Shown: positions 17,017-24,492 of the stretch, in pieces
How the letters are laid out: each line of letters begins with the position of its first letter
How positions within the stretch are numbered: the first letter of the stretch is position 1
Source: Dokdonia pacifica
GTDB lineage: Bacteria; Bacteroidota; Bacteroidia; Flavobacteriales; Flavobacteriaceae
DNA: 64,000 nucleotides
Direction of reading: 5' to 3'
Assembly: GCF_900188275.1 (NCBI RefSeq)
Contig: NZ_FZNY01000001.1
Coordinates: forward strand, 682,001 to 746,000
Made by a program: the position numbers and the translations under genes
The notes under the pieces: model-generated
Seen by the model: the letters and a program-made list of their open reading frames with translations, nothing else
Told to the model about the DNA's origin: nothing
The model's database searches: none

Positions 17017-18474
17017 TTAGTTAAGTAATTCAAATAGGTTATTCATAGATTCATTCAACCTTTTGCCATCTTCATTCCATTTTTTAAATGCTTTTGGAAA
17101 TGAAATTTCATTTTCTGAATTATCTTTCTTTACATAAAAGTTGATATTCATATTACCATCAAACTCAAGTATTTCTTTAGTTGTTGCTACTTTAGAATAA
17201 TGAGGAATATCAACAAAATCTTTATAAGCTTGATACATTTTATTAATATGGTCTTCAGTTAAATATGCTAAGCCTTTATTATCTATCACATCATCCTTTC
17301 CATTAACAAATAACACTTTACCTTTTCTCTCTTTTGTTTTATTAGTATTACCTATAAGTATCATAGCTTCCATTGGCGAATTATAAAATAAGTTTGCACC
17401 TAAACCAATAACAGCTTCAATTTGATCTTCTGCAACCATTTTACGTCGCATTTCAGCCTCCATATCTCTAAACAGAATACCATGAGGCCAAAGAATAGCA
17501 AAACGACCATTTTCTTTATCTAGACTTTTATGTATATGTTGCTGGAATGCATAATCTGCACATCCTTGCGGGGGTGTGCCCCAAAGGTTACGCCCAAAAG
17601 GATCGTTTGTAAATGCTTTTTGATCCCACGCTTTGATAGAATAGGGTGGGTTGGCCAGAATTACGTTAAAAGTTTTTAAAGTATCGTTTTCTAAAAAAGC
17701 AGGTTGTGCTAGCGTATCACCACGAATAATACTAAACTCTTCTATACCATGCATAAACATATTCATACGCGCTATGGCAGAGGTAATCAGGTTAATTTCT
17801 TGTCCGTATAATTTGAGGGTTCTGTATTCCTTGCCTTCATCACGTAAATGCAGGGCGCAGTTTAATAATAAACCTCCAGAACCACAGGTAGGATCGTATA
17901 CGCTTTCTCCGGGTTGTGGGTCCATGATCATAGTCATGAGTTTTACCACGGTACGGTTGGTATAAAACTCGGCGGCGGTATGGCCAGAATCATCTGCAAA
18001 CTCTTTTATTAAATACTCGTACGCATTTCCTAACTGGTCATCGGGTACGTTTTCTAAATTGAGTTTATGTTGTGAGTAATGTTCAATAAGATTGGTTAAT
18101 GTTGCATCACTCAATCTATTTTTATTGGTCCAAGAGGCATCTCCAAAAATACCATATAAAGTTTCTGGATTAGCCTTTTCAATAGCGCGCATAGCATCTT
18201 GTATGGCGACACCAACATTAACCGTAGTTTCTCTTACGGTATTCCAATGGGCGTTTTCGGGGACTACAAAATGATGATGTTCTGCAAAAGCGGCATACTC
18301 TAAGTCTCCATCACTTTCTTGTAATGCTTTTTCAAACTCTTCATCATATACATCACAAATGCGTTTAAAAAACAATAACGGAAAGATGTATTGTTTATAA
18401 TCTCCAGCATCTATGGTCCCACGTAATGCGGTGGCTGCTCCCCATAAATATTTTTCTAGGTTTTGTTGGGTCAT
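17017..18474 (-). CDS. hsdM: Type I N6-adenine methyltransferase subunit (second copy)
   Basis: A 485-residue HsdM. N-terminal helical domain 1-150 (YIFPLLFFKRICDVYDEEFE), then the methylase: AdoMet-binding motif I DPTCGSGG at 194-201 and catalytic motif IV NPPY at 275-278, followed by the FAILWPHGILFRDMEAEMRR region. The usual 'EFYTPR' reads EFYTNR here. It lies directly upstream of hsdS, so it is the likely partner of that HsdS. It is clearly homologous to the hsdM at 20285-21766 but diverged throughout, so this is an old paralogue or a second system rather than a recent duplication. Confidence 0.93.
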   Translation of the reverse strand: MTQQNLEKYLWGAATALRGTIDAGDYKQYIFPLLFFKRICDVYDEEFEKALQESDGDLEYAAFAEHHHFVVPENAHWNTVRETTVNVGVAIQDAMRAIEKANPETLYGIFGDASWTNKNRLSDATLTNLIEHYSQHKLNLENVPDDQLGNAYEYLIKEFADDSGHTAAEFYTNRTVVKLMTMIMDPQPGESVYDPTCGSGGLLLNCALHLRDEGKEYRTLKLYGQEINLITSAIARMNMFMHGIEEFSIIRGDTLAQPAFLENDTLKTFNVILANPPYSIKAWDQKAFTNDPFGRNLWGTPPQGCADYAFQQHIHKSLDKENGRFAILWPHGILFRDMEAEMRRKMVAEDQIEAVIGLGANLFYNSPMEAMILIGNTNKTKERKGKVLFVNGKDDVIDNKGLAYLTEDHINKMYQAYKDFVDIPHYSKVATTKEILEFDGNMNINFYVKKDNSENEISFPKAFKKWNEDGKRLNESMNNLFELLN

Positions 18475-20283
18475 TTAATTTGGAATATTATTTATAGTCT
18501 CGGTTTCAACAATCTTAACATTTAATATTTTTATTAATTTTTGTTTTAATAACTCTCTTCTTGCATCATAAAAGTTTACAAAATTTGAAAATGTAACGCT
18601 TTCATCAACTGGAAAGAAGTGCATATGTTTAAAAGCTAATTGTTCTTGTTCTGACGGGTAAGCTTCATCTAACCAAACATCTAACTTCTTTGCATTCTTT
18701 TGTTTATTCTCAACAGCTTCTATTAATTGTAAATTTGGCAAAGAATTATATCTTGAGATGTAAGCTTCTCTTTCATCAAAAGTTTCAATTCCAAATTTCT
18801 CTAATTTCTTATGGGTAAAAAAGGTTTTTGGATGCATATGATCTTGATGAAATTCATAACTTCCTTTTAAAGGATAAATCAAACTAAGAACCATAAAAGC
18901 AAATGAACTACCGTAATTAGTAGTTAATAGATGCTCTATATTATCTTCATAAAACTCTAAGGACTTATTACTCCCTTTGTATCTTTCTATTAAAGCTTCT
19001 AAAGGAAAATCTCCTTCATTTTGATTTATAATGTTTCTATAAACAGGATATAAACTATCTGGCGTGCCACCAAATACTTTTTTAAGTAAAGCGCGAATTA
19101 ACCATTCTTTTATTAGTTTCCTGTTGTTTTCTTGACTTGAATGGTTTAGTAAATTAGATTCTGAAATACCACGTTTTTTAATAAAATAAGCAATGGGTAT
19201 AATAGCATTATTTGCAGTTAACGCTTTATTATTGAAACCAAAATGATAGATTAGCTTTATAGTGGATGTAATCGCACTTGAAATATCATCCCATTCATCT
19301 TCAATCTTACTCATGTTTTCTGAGCTAAAATTGTCTACATGAAAACGAATATCTTTTATATTAGACAAAACAAGACAAGATTTTAACACAATATCTTTAT
19401 TAAAAGAATACCCTCCTCCAATTGCGTTTATTTTATCTACAAATTCATGTATTATTTTTCTAGCATCTTTCTTTTTCCATTGCGCTGTTGCAATAGACAA
19501 TAATAAATCAGAATAACTCAACTTTGTTCCTCCACTATTAATTCTAATAAAAATTTGAAGCACTTTATCTAGTTCTTCACTTTTCTCTAAGAAGAAATTT
19601 ATGGTTTCATTTTCACAAATTACTTTGAATAATTTTGAAAGCGTATTCATTGAAAAATCAATTTCATTTTGAGTCCATAATGAACTATCCATTAATTTGT
19701 TTTTCACTAAAAATTGCATTACTTCGGTTATATCTTTAAATCCAAGAACATCACCTACTCTAAACCAAAAATACTTTTTTTCTGTTTCATGCTCATACCA
19801 ATTCAAATCATCCTCTGACAAAAATTGAAAATCATATTCTCTATCTGAATCTGAAGATTTCTCTAACAAGTTTACATATAATTTCTTTGTAGGGAAAGCA
19901 TAGTCACTACTCCATTGGTATTTAGGTAATTTTCTGGAATCACTTCCTTTAAGTCCAATATATAAAGAAGTTAGTCTTTGCTGTCCATCTAAAATTGCTA
20001 TTCTATCTTTCTCTGAACTTATATCTGCTGGTTGATTATGTTTATTATCTCTTTGATGATAATCTTTCAGAAACCGATAAAACTTAAACTTATCAATATT
20101 TTCAGATTTTACTTTCCAAAATAAAAAAGTACTAATTGGATAGTCTCTCATTAAAGAATCAAACAATGTTTCAATTTGATAAGTTCCCCAAACAAACTCC
20201 CTTTGTATTGACGGTAGAATAAATTCTTGATCCTGTATAGCTGTGATAGCTTCTTTTATGGTTATTGGTTTTTCGTAAGCCAT
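18475..20283 (-). CDS. DUF262-DUF1524 (GmrSD-like) protein
   Basis: A 602-residue fusion protein of the GmrSD type IV restriction group, whose members bind nucleotide and cut modified phage DNA. The N-terminal ParB-like DUF262 shows LPSIQREFVW (23-32) and ILDGQQRLTSLY (97-108), the usual nucleotide-handling motifs. The C-terminal HNH-like DUF1524 shows D481-H-M-H-P and NLQLIEAVENKQKNAKK. The middle is helical. It is packed between the two hsdM genes (1-base gap to the upstream one, directly followed by the ATG of the next), so it is surely co-transcribed. GmrSD-like proteins are usually separate loci; here it is part of a type I operon. Confidence 0.88.
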   Translation of the reverse strand: MAYEKPITIKEAITAIQDQEFILPSIQREFVWGTYQIETLFDSLMRDYPISTFLFWKVKSENIDKFKFYRFLKDYHQRDNKHNQPADISSEKDRIAILDGQQRLTSLYIGLKGSDSRKLPKYQWSSDYAFPTKKLYVNLLEKSSDSDREYDFQFLSEDDLNWYEHETEKKYFWFRVGDVLGFKDITEVMQFLVKNKLMDSSLWTQNEIDFSMNTLSKLFKVICENETINFFLEKSEELDKVLQIFIRINSGGTKLSYSDLLLSIATAQWKKKDARKIIHEFVDKINAIGGGYSFNKDIVLKSCLVLSNIKDIRFHVDNFSSENMSKIEDEWDDISSAITSTIKLIYHFGFNNKALTANNAIIPIAYFIKKRGISESNLLNHSSQENNRKLIKEWLIRALLKKVFGGTPDSLYPVYRNIINQNEGDFPLEALIERYKGSNKSLEFYEDNIEHLLTTNYGSSFAFMVLSLIYPLKGSYEFHQDHMHPKTFFTHKKLEKFGIETFDEREAYISRYNSLPNLQLIEAVENKQKNAKKLDVWLDEAYPSEQEQLAFKHMHFFPVDESVTFSNFVNFYDARRELLKQKLIKILNVKIVETETINNIPN

Positions 20284-20284
20284 A

Positions 20285-21766
20285 CTATATAAACTCTTTT
20301 AAAATCGTTTTAAATTTCTCCTCTGCTTTTTGACTTTCGCGCCAAGCGAGCTTTAAATCAGCTAAAGCTTCCTCAACACTTGGTAAATTATCTTCAATGA
20401 TCTTTTCTACATATAAAGGGATATTCAAGTTGAAATCATTTTCTATAATCTCATCAATGCTTGCCACTTTCACATAATTCTCAACATCTTGATACGTAGC
20501 ATACCAATCAAATAATTGGTTTACATGGCTTGTTTCTAGGTAGTTTTGCGCACGACCTATTCTTACTTGATCTGATCCATCAATAAACAGTACTTTATTT
20601 TTTTTTGAAGTTTCTTTATTTTGTTTGAATACCATCACACAGGCTGCTAATTGTGTCCCATAAAAAATGTTTGATCCCAAACCAATAACGGCTTCTAACA
20701 AATCATCTTCTAGGAGTTTCTTGCGAATCTTTCCTTCTGCCCCCTTTCTGAATAAAGCACCATGAGGTAAGACTACTGTCATACGCCCTGTACTATTCAT
20801 AGATTTAATCATGTGCTGTACCCAAGCCATATCTCCATTACCTTTTGGTGGCACTCCAGCAATGTTTCTACCGTAAGGATCATTTGCCCAATTTTCTGCT
20901 CCCCATTCTTTTAAAGAGAAGGGAGGATTTGCAATTACACAGTCAAATGTTTTTAAACCATCTGCTGCAAAAAAAGCAGGATTTTTCAAGGTGTCTCCTC
21001 GGGCAATTTGAAAATCTTCTATCCCGTGCAAAAACATATTCATTCTTGCGATAGAACTGGACGTTAAGTTTTTTTCTTGACCAAATAGCCTAAGGGTTCT
21101 ATAATCTTCTTTATTCTCTTTTAAATGATCTACACACTCTAAGAGCATGCCTCCTGTACCACAAGCAGGGTCGTAAATAGTTTCACCTTCATGAGGATCA
21201 AGGATTAATCCAAGCAAGTGAACTACAGAACGTGGCGTATAAAACTCTCCTGCTTTCTTATTTGTTAGGTCTGCAAAATGCTTGATTAAATATTCATAGG
21301 CATTTCCTAACATATCTGGTTCAACCAAAGAGTTAGATAAGTTATACTGCGAAAAATGCTCTATTAAATCTATTAATAATCGATCTGATAGTTTGTTTTT
21401 ATTGCTCCATTGAGCATCTCCAAAAATGCCATACAATAACTCTTGGTTGGCTTGCTCAATACCTCTCAATGCTTTTTCAATCACGAGTCCGACATTAACA
21501 GTCGTTTCTCTTACATCTTTCCAGTGACACCCTTCTGGAATTTCAAATCGATGAAATTCTGGTAATGATGCATATTCAATATCTCCATCTGATTCTTCAA
21601 ATGCTTGTTGGTATTCTTCATCATACACATCGGATAATCGTTTAAAGAATAGTAATGGGAATATATATACTTTAAAATCTGAAGCATCTACGGGTCCTTT
21701 AAGAATCCAAGCTGCTCTGGACAGGTATTGTTCTAATTGAGAGAGTGTAATCTTTTCTTGCGGCAT
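20285..21766 (-). CDS. hsdM: Type I N6-adenine methyltransferase subunit (first copy)
   Basis: A 493-residue HsdM and the first gene of the operon. Motif I DPACGTGG at 199-206, GEFYTPRSVV just before it, motif IV NPPF at 280-283, and TGRMTVVLPHGALFRKGAEG. All parts of a working adenine-N6 methylase subunit are present. It resembles the other HsdM of the operon along its length (for example YIFPLLFFKRLSDVYDEEYQ here), yet differs at many positions. No hsdS follows it directly; the next gene is DUF262. It may share the single HsdS or serve the DUF262 protein. Confidence 0.93.
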   Translation of the reverse strand: MPQEKITLSQLEQYLSRAAWILKGPVDASDFKVYIFPLLFFKRLSDVYDEEYQQAFEESDGDIEYASLPEFHRFEIPEGCHWKDVRETTVNVGLVIEKALRGIEQANQELLYGIFGDAQWSNKNKLSDRLLIDLIEHFSQYNLSNSLVEPDMLGNAYEYLIKHFADLTNKKAGEFYTPRSVVHLLGLILDPHEGETIYDPACGTGGMLLECVDHLKENKEDYRTLRLFGQEKNLTSSSIARMNMFLHGIEDFQIARGDTLKNPAFFAADGLKTFDCVIANPPFSLKEWGAENWANDPYGRNIAGVPPKGNGDMAWVQHMIKSMNSTGRMTVVLPHGALFRKGAEGKIRKKLLEDDLLEAVIGLGSNIFYGTQLAACVMVFKQNKETSKKNKVLFIDGSDQVRIGRAQNYLETSHVNQLFDWYATYQDVENYVKVASIDEIIENDFNLNIPLYVEKIIEDNLPSVEEALADLKLAWRESQKAEEKFKTILKEFI

Positions 21767-21831
21767 TAATTAGTGTCTATTAGGTTACTATGTAAATATA
21801 AAAATCCCATACCACAACACATACTGTATTG

Positions 21832-21846
21832 CAGTACAATTTTATT
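21832..21846. promoter_or_regulatory. Inverted repeat upstream of the restriction operon
   Basis: TACTG TATTG CAGTA, 65 bases before the first hsdM start and close to an A/T-rich stretch (TATATTTA on the minus strand at 21793-21800) resembling a Bacteroidota -7 element. Possible operator; weak evidence. Confidence 0.3.
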
Positions 21847-21939
21847 TTGAATTTAGGGAGTGAATCTTGAAGTGTGAAGATACGCTTTTCTAGGAAGAAC
21901 TATTTTACGGGTTTCCGTAAAGAACTGTTTCTAAAAGGG

Positions 21940-22365
21940 CTACAACAACTCCTCCTTACACATTCTACCAGGTACTTTGACAAACTCGCCATTTACTGTT
22001 GTAGAAGCTGTAATATACGCGCAGCTATCTACTATTTTTAGAATCTCTACATGAACAATGGAGACTTTAAACGTCGTATCTTTTTTTATAAAATCTGGGT
22101 CGTTATGGCTAGACTTATAGGTTAAATCATAGGTGCAATCACTGGTCCACTCAACGCCAACCACCACTTCTGAAGTTTCACCATTATAATCTACGATTTC
22201 TCTTTGCTCTTTTCCTTGTCGGATAATAAGTGTTTCAAAAGGAATATATTCTTCCATAGGAATAATAAAAGAACCTTCTTTAAAATCGGCGCAGGTTAAT
22301 ACACTTTGTTGTGCATGAAGGGTACACATAAATACTAGAAACAGACAACTAAAAATATACTTCAA
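21940..22365 (-). CDS. Small exported protein of unknown function
   Basis: A 141-residue protein with a signal peptide (MKYIFSCLFLVFMCTLHAQQ). Mature part begins SVLTCADFKEGSFIIP and has four Cys (TCADF, DCTYD, DSCAY and RMCKE), with acidic beta-rich sequence. I do not recognise a named family, although small flavobacterial secreted proteins with 'CxDFKxGxF' starts are common in my memory. It lies between the restriction operon and the membrane-barrel pair; an independent terminator (22398-22432) lies just upstream of it. Confidence 0.6.
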   Translation of the reverse strand: MKYIFSCLFLVFMCTLHAQQSVLTCADFKEGSFIIPMEEYIPFETLIIRQGKEQREIVDYNGETSEVVVGVEWTSDCTYDLTYKSSHNDPDFIKKDTTFKVSIVHVEILKIVDSCAYITASTTVNGEFVKVPGRMCKEELL

Positions 22366-22397
22366 AAGATTGTTTTTTGTGAAGATAGAAAAAAATA

Positions 22398-22432
22398 AAA
22401 CCCTCTCTAATAAAAACTATTAGAGAGGGTTT
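22398..22432 (-). terminator. Perfect 15-bp stem terminator after the barrel gene
   Basis: AAACCCTCTCTAATA / TATTAGAGAGGGTTT with a 5-base loop (AAAAC), 28 bases after the stop of the 22460-23371 gene. T-rich on both sides, so it may stop transcription both ways. Confidence 0.85.
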
Positions 22433-22459
22433 AAAATGTGTGGTGTTTTGATTAATTGA

Positions 22460-23371
22460 TTATCCTTTATTACTAATCTCAATGATAAACTTGACGGTAA
22501 GAGATCTAAATTCTTGATTAGCTAATCCTGCAAAAGGATTGGCTCCTTTAGATAAATTATAGGCTAATGACAAGGTGGTTTCTTCATTGATTTTATAGGA
22601 AGATCCTGCAGAAAAGGTATGTAATGGATTTATATCTAAGGTCGTATCTCCACTAATAGCTGATCGAGCATTTAAGTTGTAGCTCACAAATAGTATTTCT
22701 GGTTGCTTAAATTCCTTTTTAAACAGTCCATATAATGGAAAAGCTTCTATCTGAGTATTTACTTTTGCAAACAACACCTCTTCATCACCTCCTATATACC
22801 CTAATCCTGTACTATAATCAAATCTAAACGCTAGGTAATGCCCAAAATCTCCTTTCTGGTCATCATAGGGGAAAACTGTTTGCGTCTTAAATAACCAGTT
22901 TTTATTTCTAAAATCATGGTATTTAATACCTGCATGTGCTTGAAATGCTTCTTCATCTTTAATCAAATCTTTAGATTGTTTTAAACTCCCGCTTACCACA
23001 AACTGACCGTTGCCTTTATTCGGAATTTTCCCTAGGAATGTAAGACCAAATTGTCGTACATCTTGTTCCTTGTCAATTAAAGTATTCTTTTGAATTTCCC
23101 CAGTAACTCCTATGGAAAGATCTCCATCAAACCAATTCAGAGAAAACTCAGAATAGGCATTAATCAAATATGAATCAGGAATACTATCACCTGTTGGGAA
23201 ACTCGCAATGAGTTGCGCTGGTTTACTTTTGGTAAATGCATTATCTGACGACTGCCCTAACTTTAAAGAAAAGTAAGGATTCGGCGTCGAATCTTTATCC
23301 TCTGTGTCCTGTGCTTTTATGGTCGCAAATGCAAAGACACATAAAATGATAATTAAGTTATACTTTTTCAT
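22460..23371 (-). CDS. Predicted outer-membrane beta-barrel protein
   Basis: A 303-residue protein with a signal peptide (MKKYNLIIILCVFAFATIKAQ). Alternating hydrophobic/polar strands run through the mature part (FSLNWFDGDLSIGVTGEIQ; LAFRFDYSTGLGYIGGDEEV; TTLSLAYNLSKGANPFAG), which fits a beta-barrel; the end is FIIEISNKG rather than a C-terminal aromatic, so the assignment is moderate. Its start overlaps the end of the upstream 142-residue gene by 14 bases, so the two are translationally coupled. Function unknown. Confidence 0.6.
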   Translation of the reverse strand: MKKYNLIIILCVFAFATIKAQDTEDKDSTPNPYFSLKLGQSSDNAFTKSKPAQLIASFPTGDSIPDSYLINAYSEFSLNWFDGDLSIGVTGEIQKNTLIDKEQDVRQFGLTFLGKIPNKGNGQFVVSGSLKQSKDLIKDEEAFQAHAGIKYHDFRNKNWLFKTQTVFPYDDQKGDFGHYLAFRFDYSTGLGYIGGDEEVLFAKVNTQIEAFPLYGLFKKEFKQPEILFVSYNLNARSAISGDTTLDINPLHTFSAGSSYKINEETTLSLAYNLSKGANPFAGLANQEFRSLTVKFIIEISNKG

Positions 23372-23786
23372 AATATTTTACAATAACGTCTACGACATTT
23401 TTTACGGTTTTACATTTCTTTATAGGCGTGAGTGAGATTCGAGGAACTTGCTTACCAGGTTTTGTTTTTAATACTAGATTTTTAAGAATATGTTGACTCA
23501 ACAATCGTAATCCATTAGTAGCTTCTACAAAAGGAGCTCCCATACGTAAGCCTTCTCTAAGATCAGATGTTCTTAAAAAAGGAACGTTTGTATTTCTAAA
23601 ATCTCTTGATTTGTATTCTAAATTTCTAAACACAATTTCTTCAACACGAACATCTTTATCTATCTCTCGAATGATTTTCTGTAATGCATTTAAGGTTTTT
23701 GGATTTTGCGTTTGTCCCATTAAGCGTTTTAGGCCTCTCAATAGTAGATGCGCTTCTTTCTTATCTACTTCAAATGCTATTTTCAT
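23358..23786 (-). CDS. Hypothetical basic cytoplasmic protein
   Basis: A 142-residue protein with no signal peptide or membrane segment, rich in Lys/Arg/Leu. The start KIAFEVDKKEAHLLLRGLKR suggests a helical N-terminus; the end KTVKNVVDVIVKYYEKV is also helical. I recognise no family. Its end overlaps the barrel gene by 14 bases. An unusual pairing: a cytoplasmic protein coupled to a predicted outer-membrane protein. Confidence 0.55.
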   Translation of the reverse strand: MKIAFEVDKKEAHLLLRGLKRLMGQTQNPKTLNALQKIIREIDKDVRVEEIVFRNLEYKSRDFRNTNVPFLRTSDLREGLRMGAPFVEATNGLRLLSQHILKNLVLKTKPGKQVPRISLTPIKKCKTVKNVVDVIVKYYEKV

Positions 23787-24189
23787 AATTCCCCATTTTT
23801 ATATTTTGTTCAAATGTGGAAAGAAATCAAATGAAGAAACATACCCAATAGAGGGTATTTCCTATTCAACACACTCATAATCAGCCGTAAAATTTATAAA
23901 AAAGGTCATTTCGATACCATTCCATCGCTCTTCAATGCAACCCATTTTCAATGAGCCACTCAGCATCCTAGAATCTAATAGAGAGCAAGGAGTTTGAATG
24001 ATGCAGAGATACGAAGTATTGTATCGAAGCCTCAAATTTGAAAACGAATCAAAGGTGACTGAGTGATTTCGAAGGATGAGAAATTATATCGAAGTCATCG
24101 ACTATGAGAACCAAAAAATAGAGTAACACTCTAAATTAGAGTAATACTCTATTTTTGATTTAAGAATTGTGAGTCCGGCATTTCGGTAC

Positions 24190-24222
24190 GATTCTATAAT
24201 TGTGTGAAGCAATTATAGAATC
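24190..24222. repeat. Perfect 13-bp stem hairpin in an intergenic gap
   Basis: GATTCTATAATTG / CAATTATAGAATC with a 7-base loop (TGTGAAG), followed by ACTCAATG. It is far from any gene end and is part of the ATCACTCA-type repeat array. Confidence 0.7.
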
Positions 24223-24455
24223 ACTCAATGTCCTATCATTGTTACAATGTAAGGTAGCTGAGTAATACAGAAACACGAAGTATTGTATCGAAGTTACTTT
24301 CTTGAACAACTATCGTCATATAACACACCCCTTACTCCCCTCTTTCTAGAGGGGAAACTCAGACTTATAAAATATTAGATTCAAAATCGGTATACATAAA
24401 GAAGTTGACATCTCGACATCATTTCGCAAAAGCAAAATACACCAAAACAAAAAAG

Positions 24456-24491
24456 CCCCTTCTCCCTCTGGGAGAAGGTTGGGATGAGGGG
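24456..24491. repeat. CCTTCTCCC...GGGAGAAGG interspersed repeat
   Basis: CCCCTTCTCCCTCTGGGAGA then AGGTTGGGATGAGGGG; same unit as at 6590-6620. It ends 1-2 bases before the acs stop codon and can form the acs terminator hairpin. Confidence 0.6.
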
Positions 24492-24492
24492 A

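Larger units (their letters stand above)
23787..24492. repeat. 700-base gene-free gap packed with interspersed repeats
   Basis: No credible coding region. It contains two inverted copies of the 'TCACTCAG/ATACAAT' repeat (24043-24085 and 24250-24295; both near CGAAGTATTGTATCGAAG), a palindrome ACTCTAAATTAGAGT (24128-24142) overlapping further AGAGT repeats, the long hairpin at 24190-24222, and a CTTCTCCC unit at 24456-24491. Confidence 0.6.
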
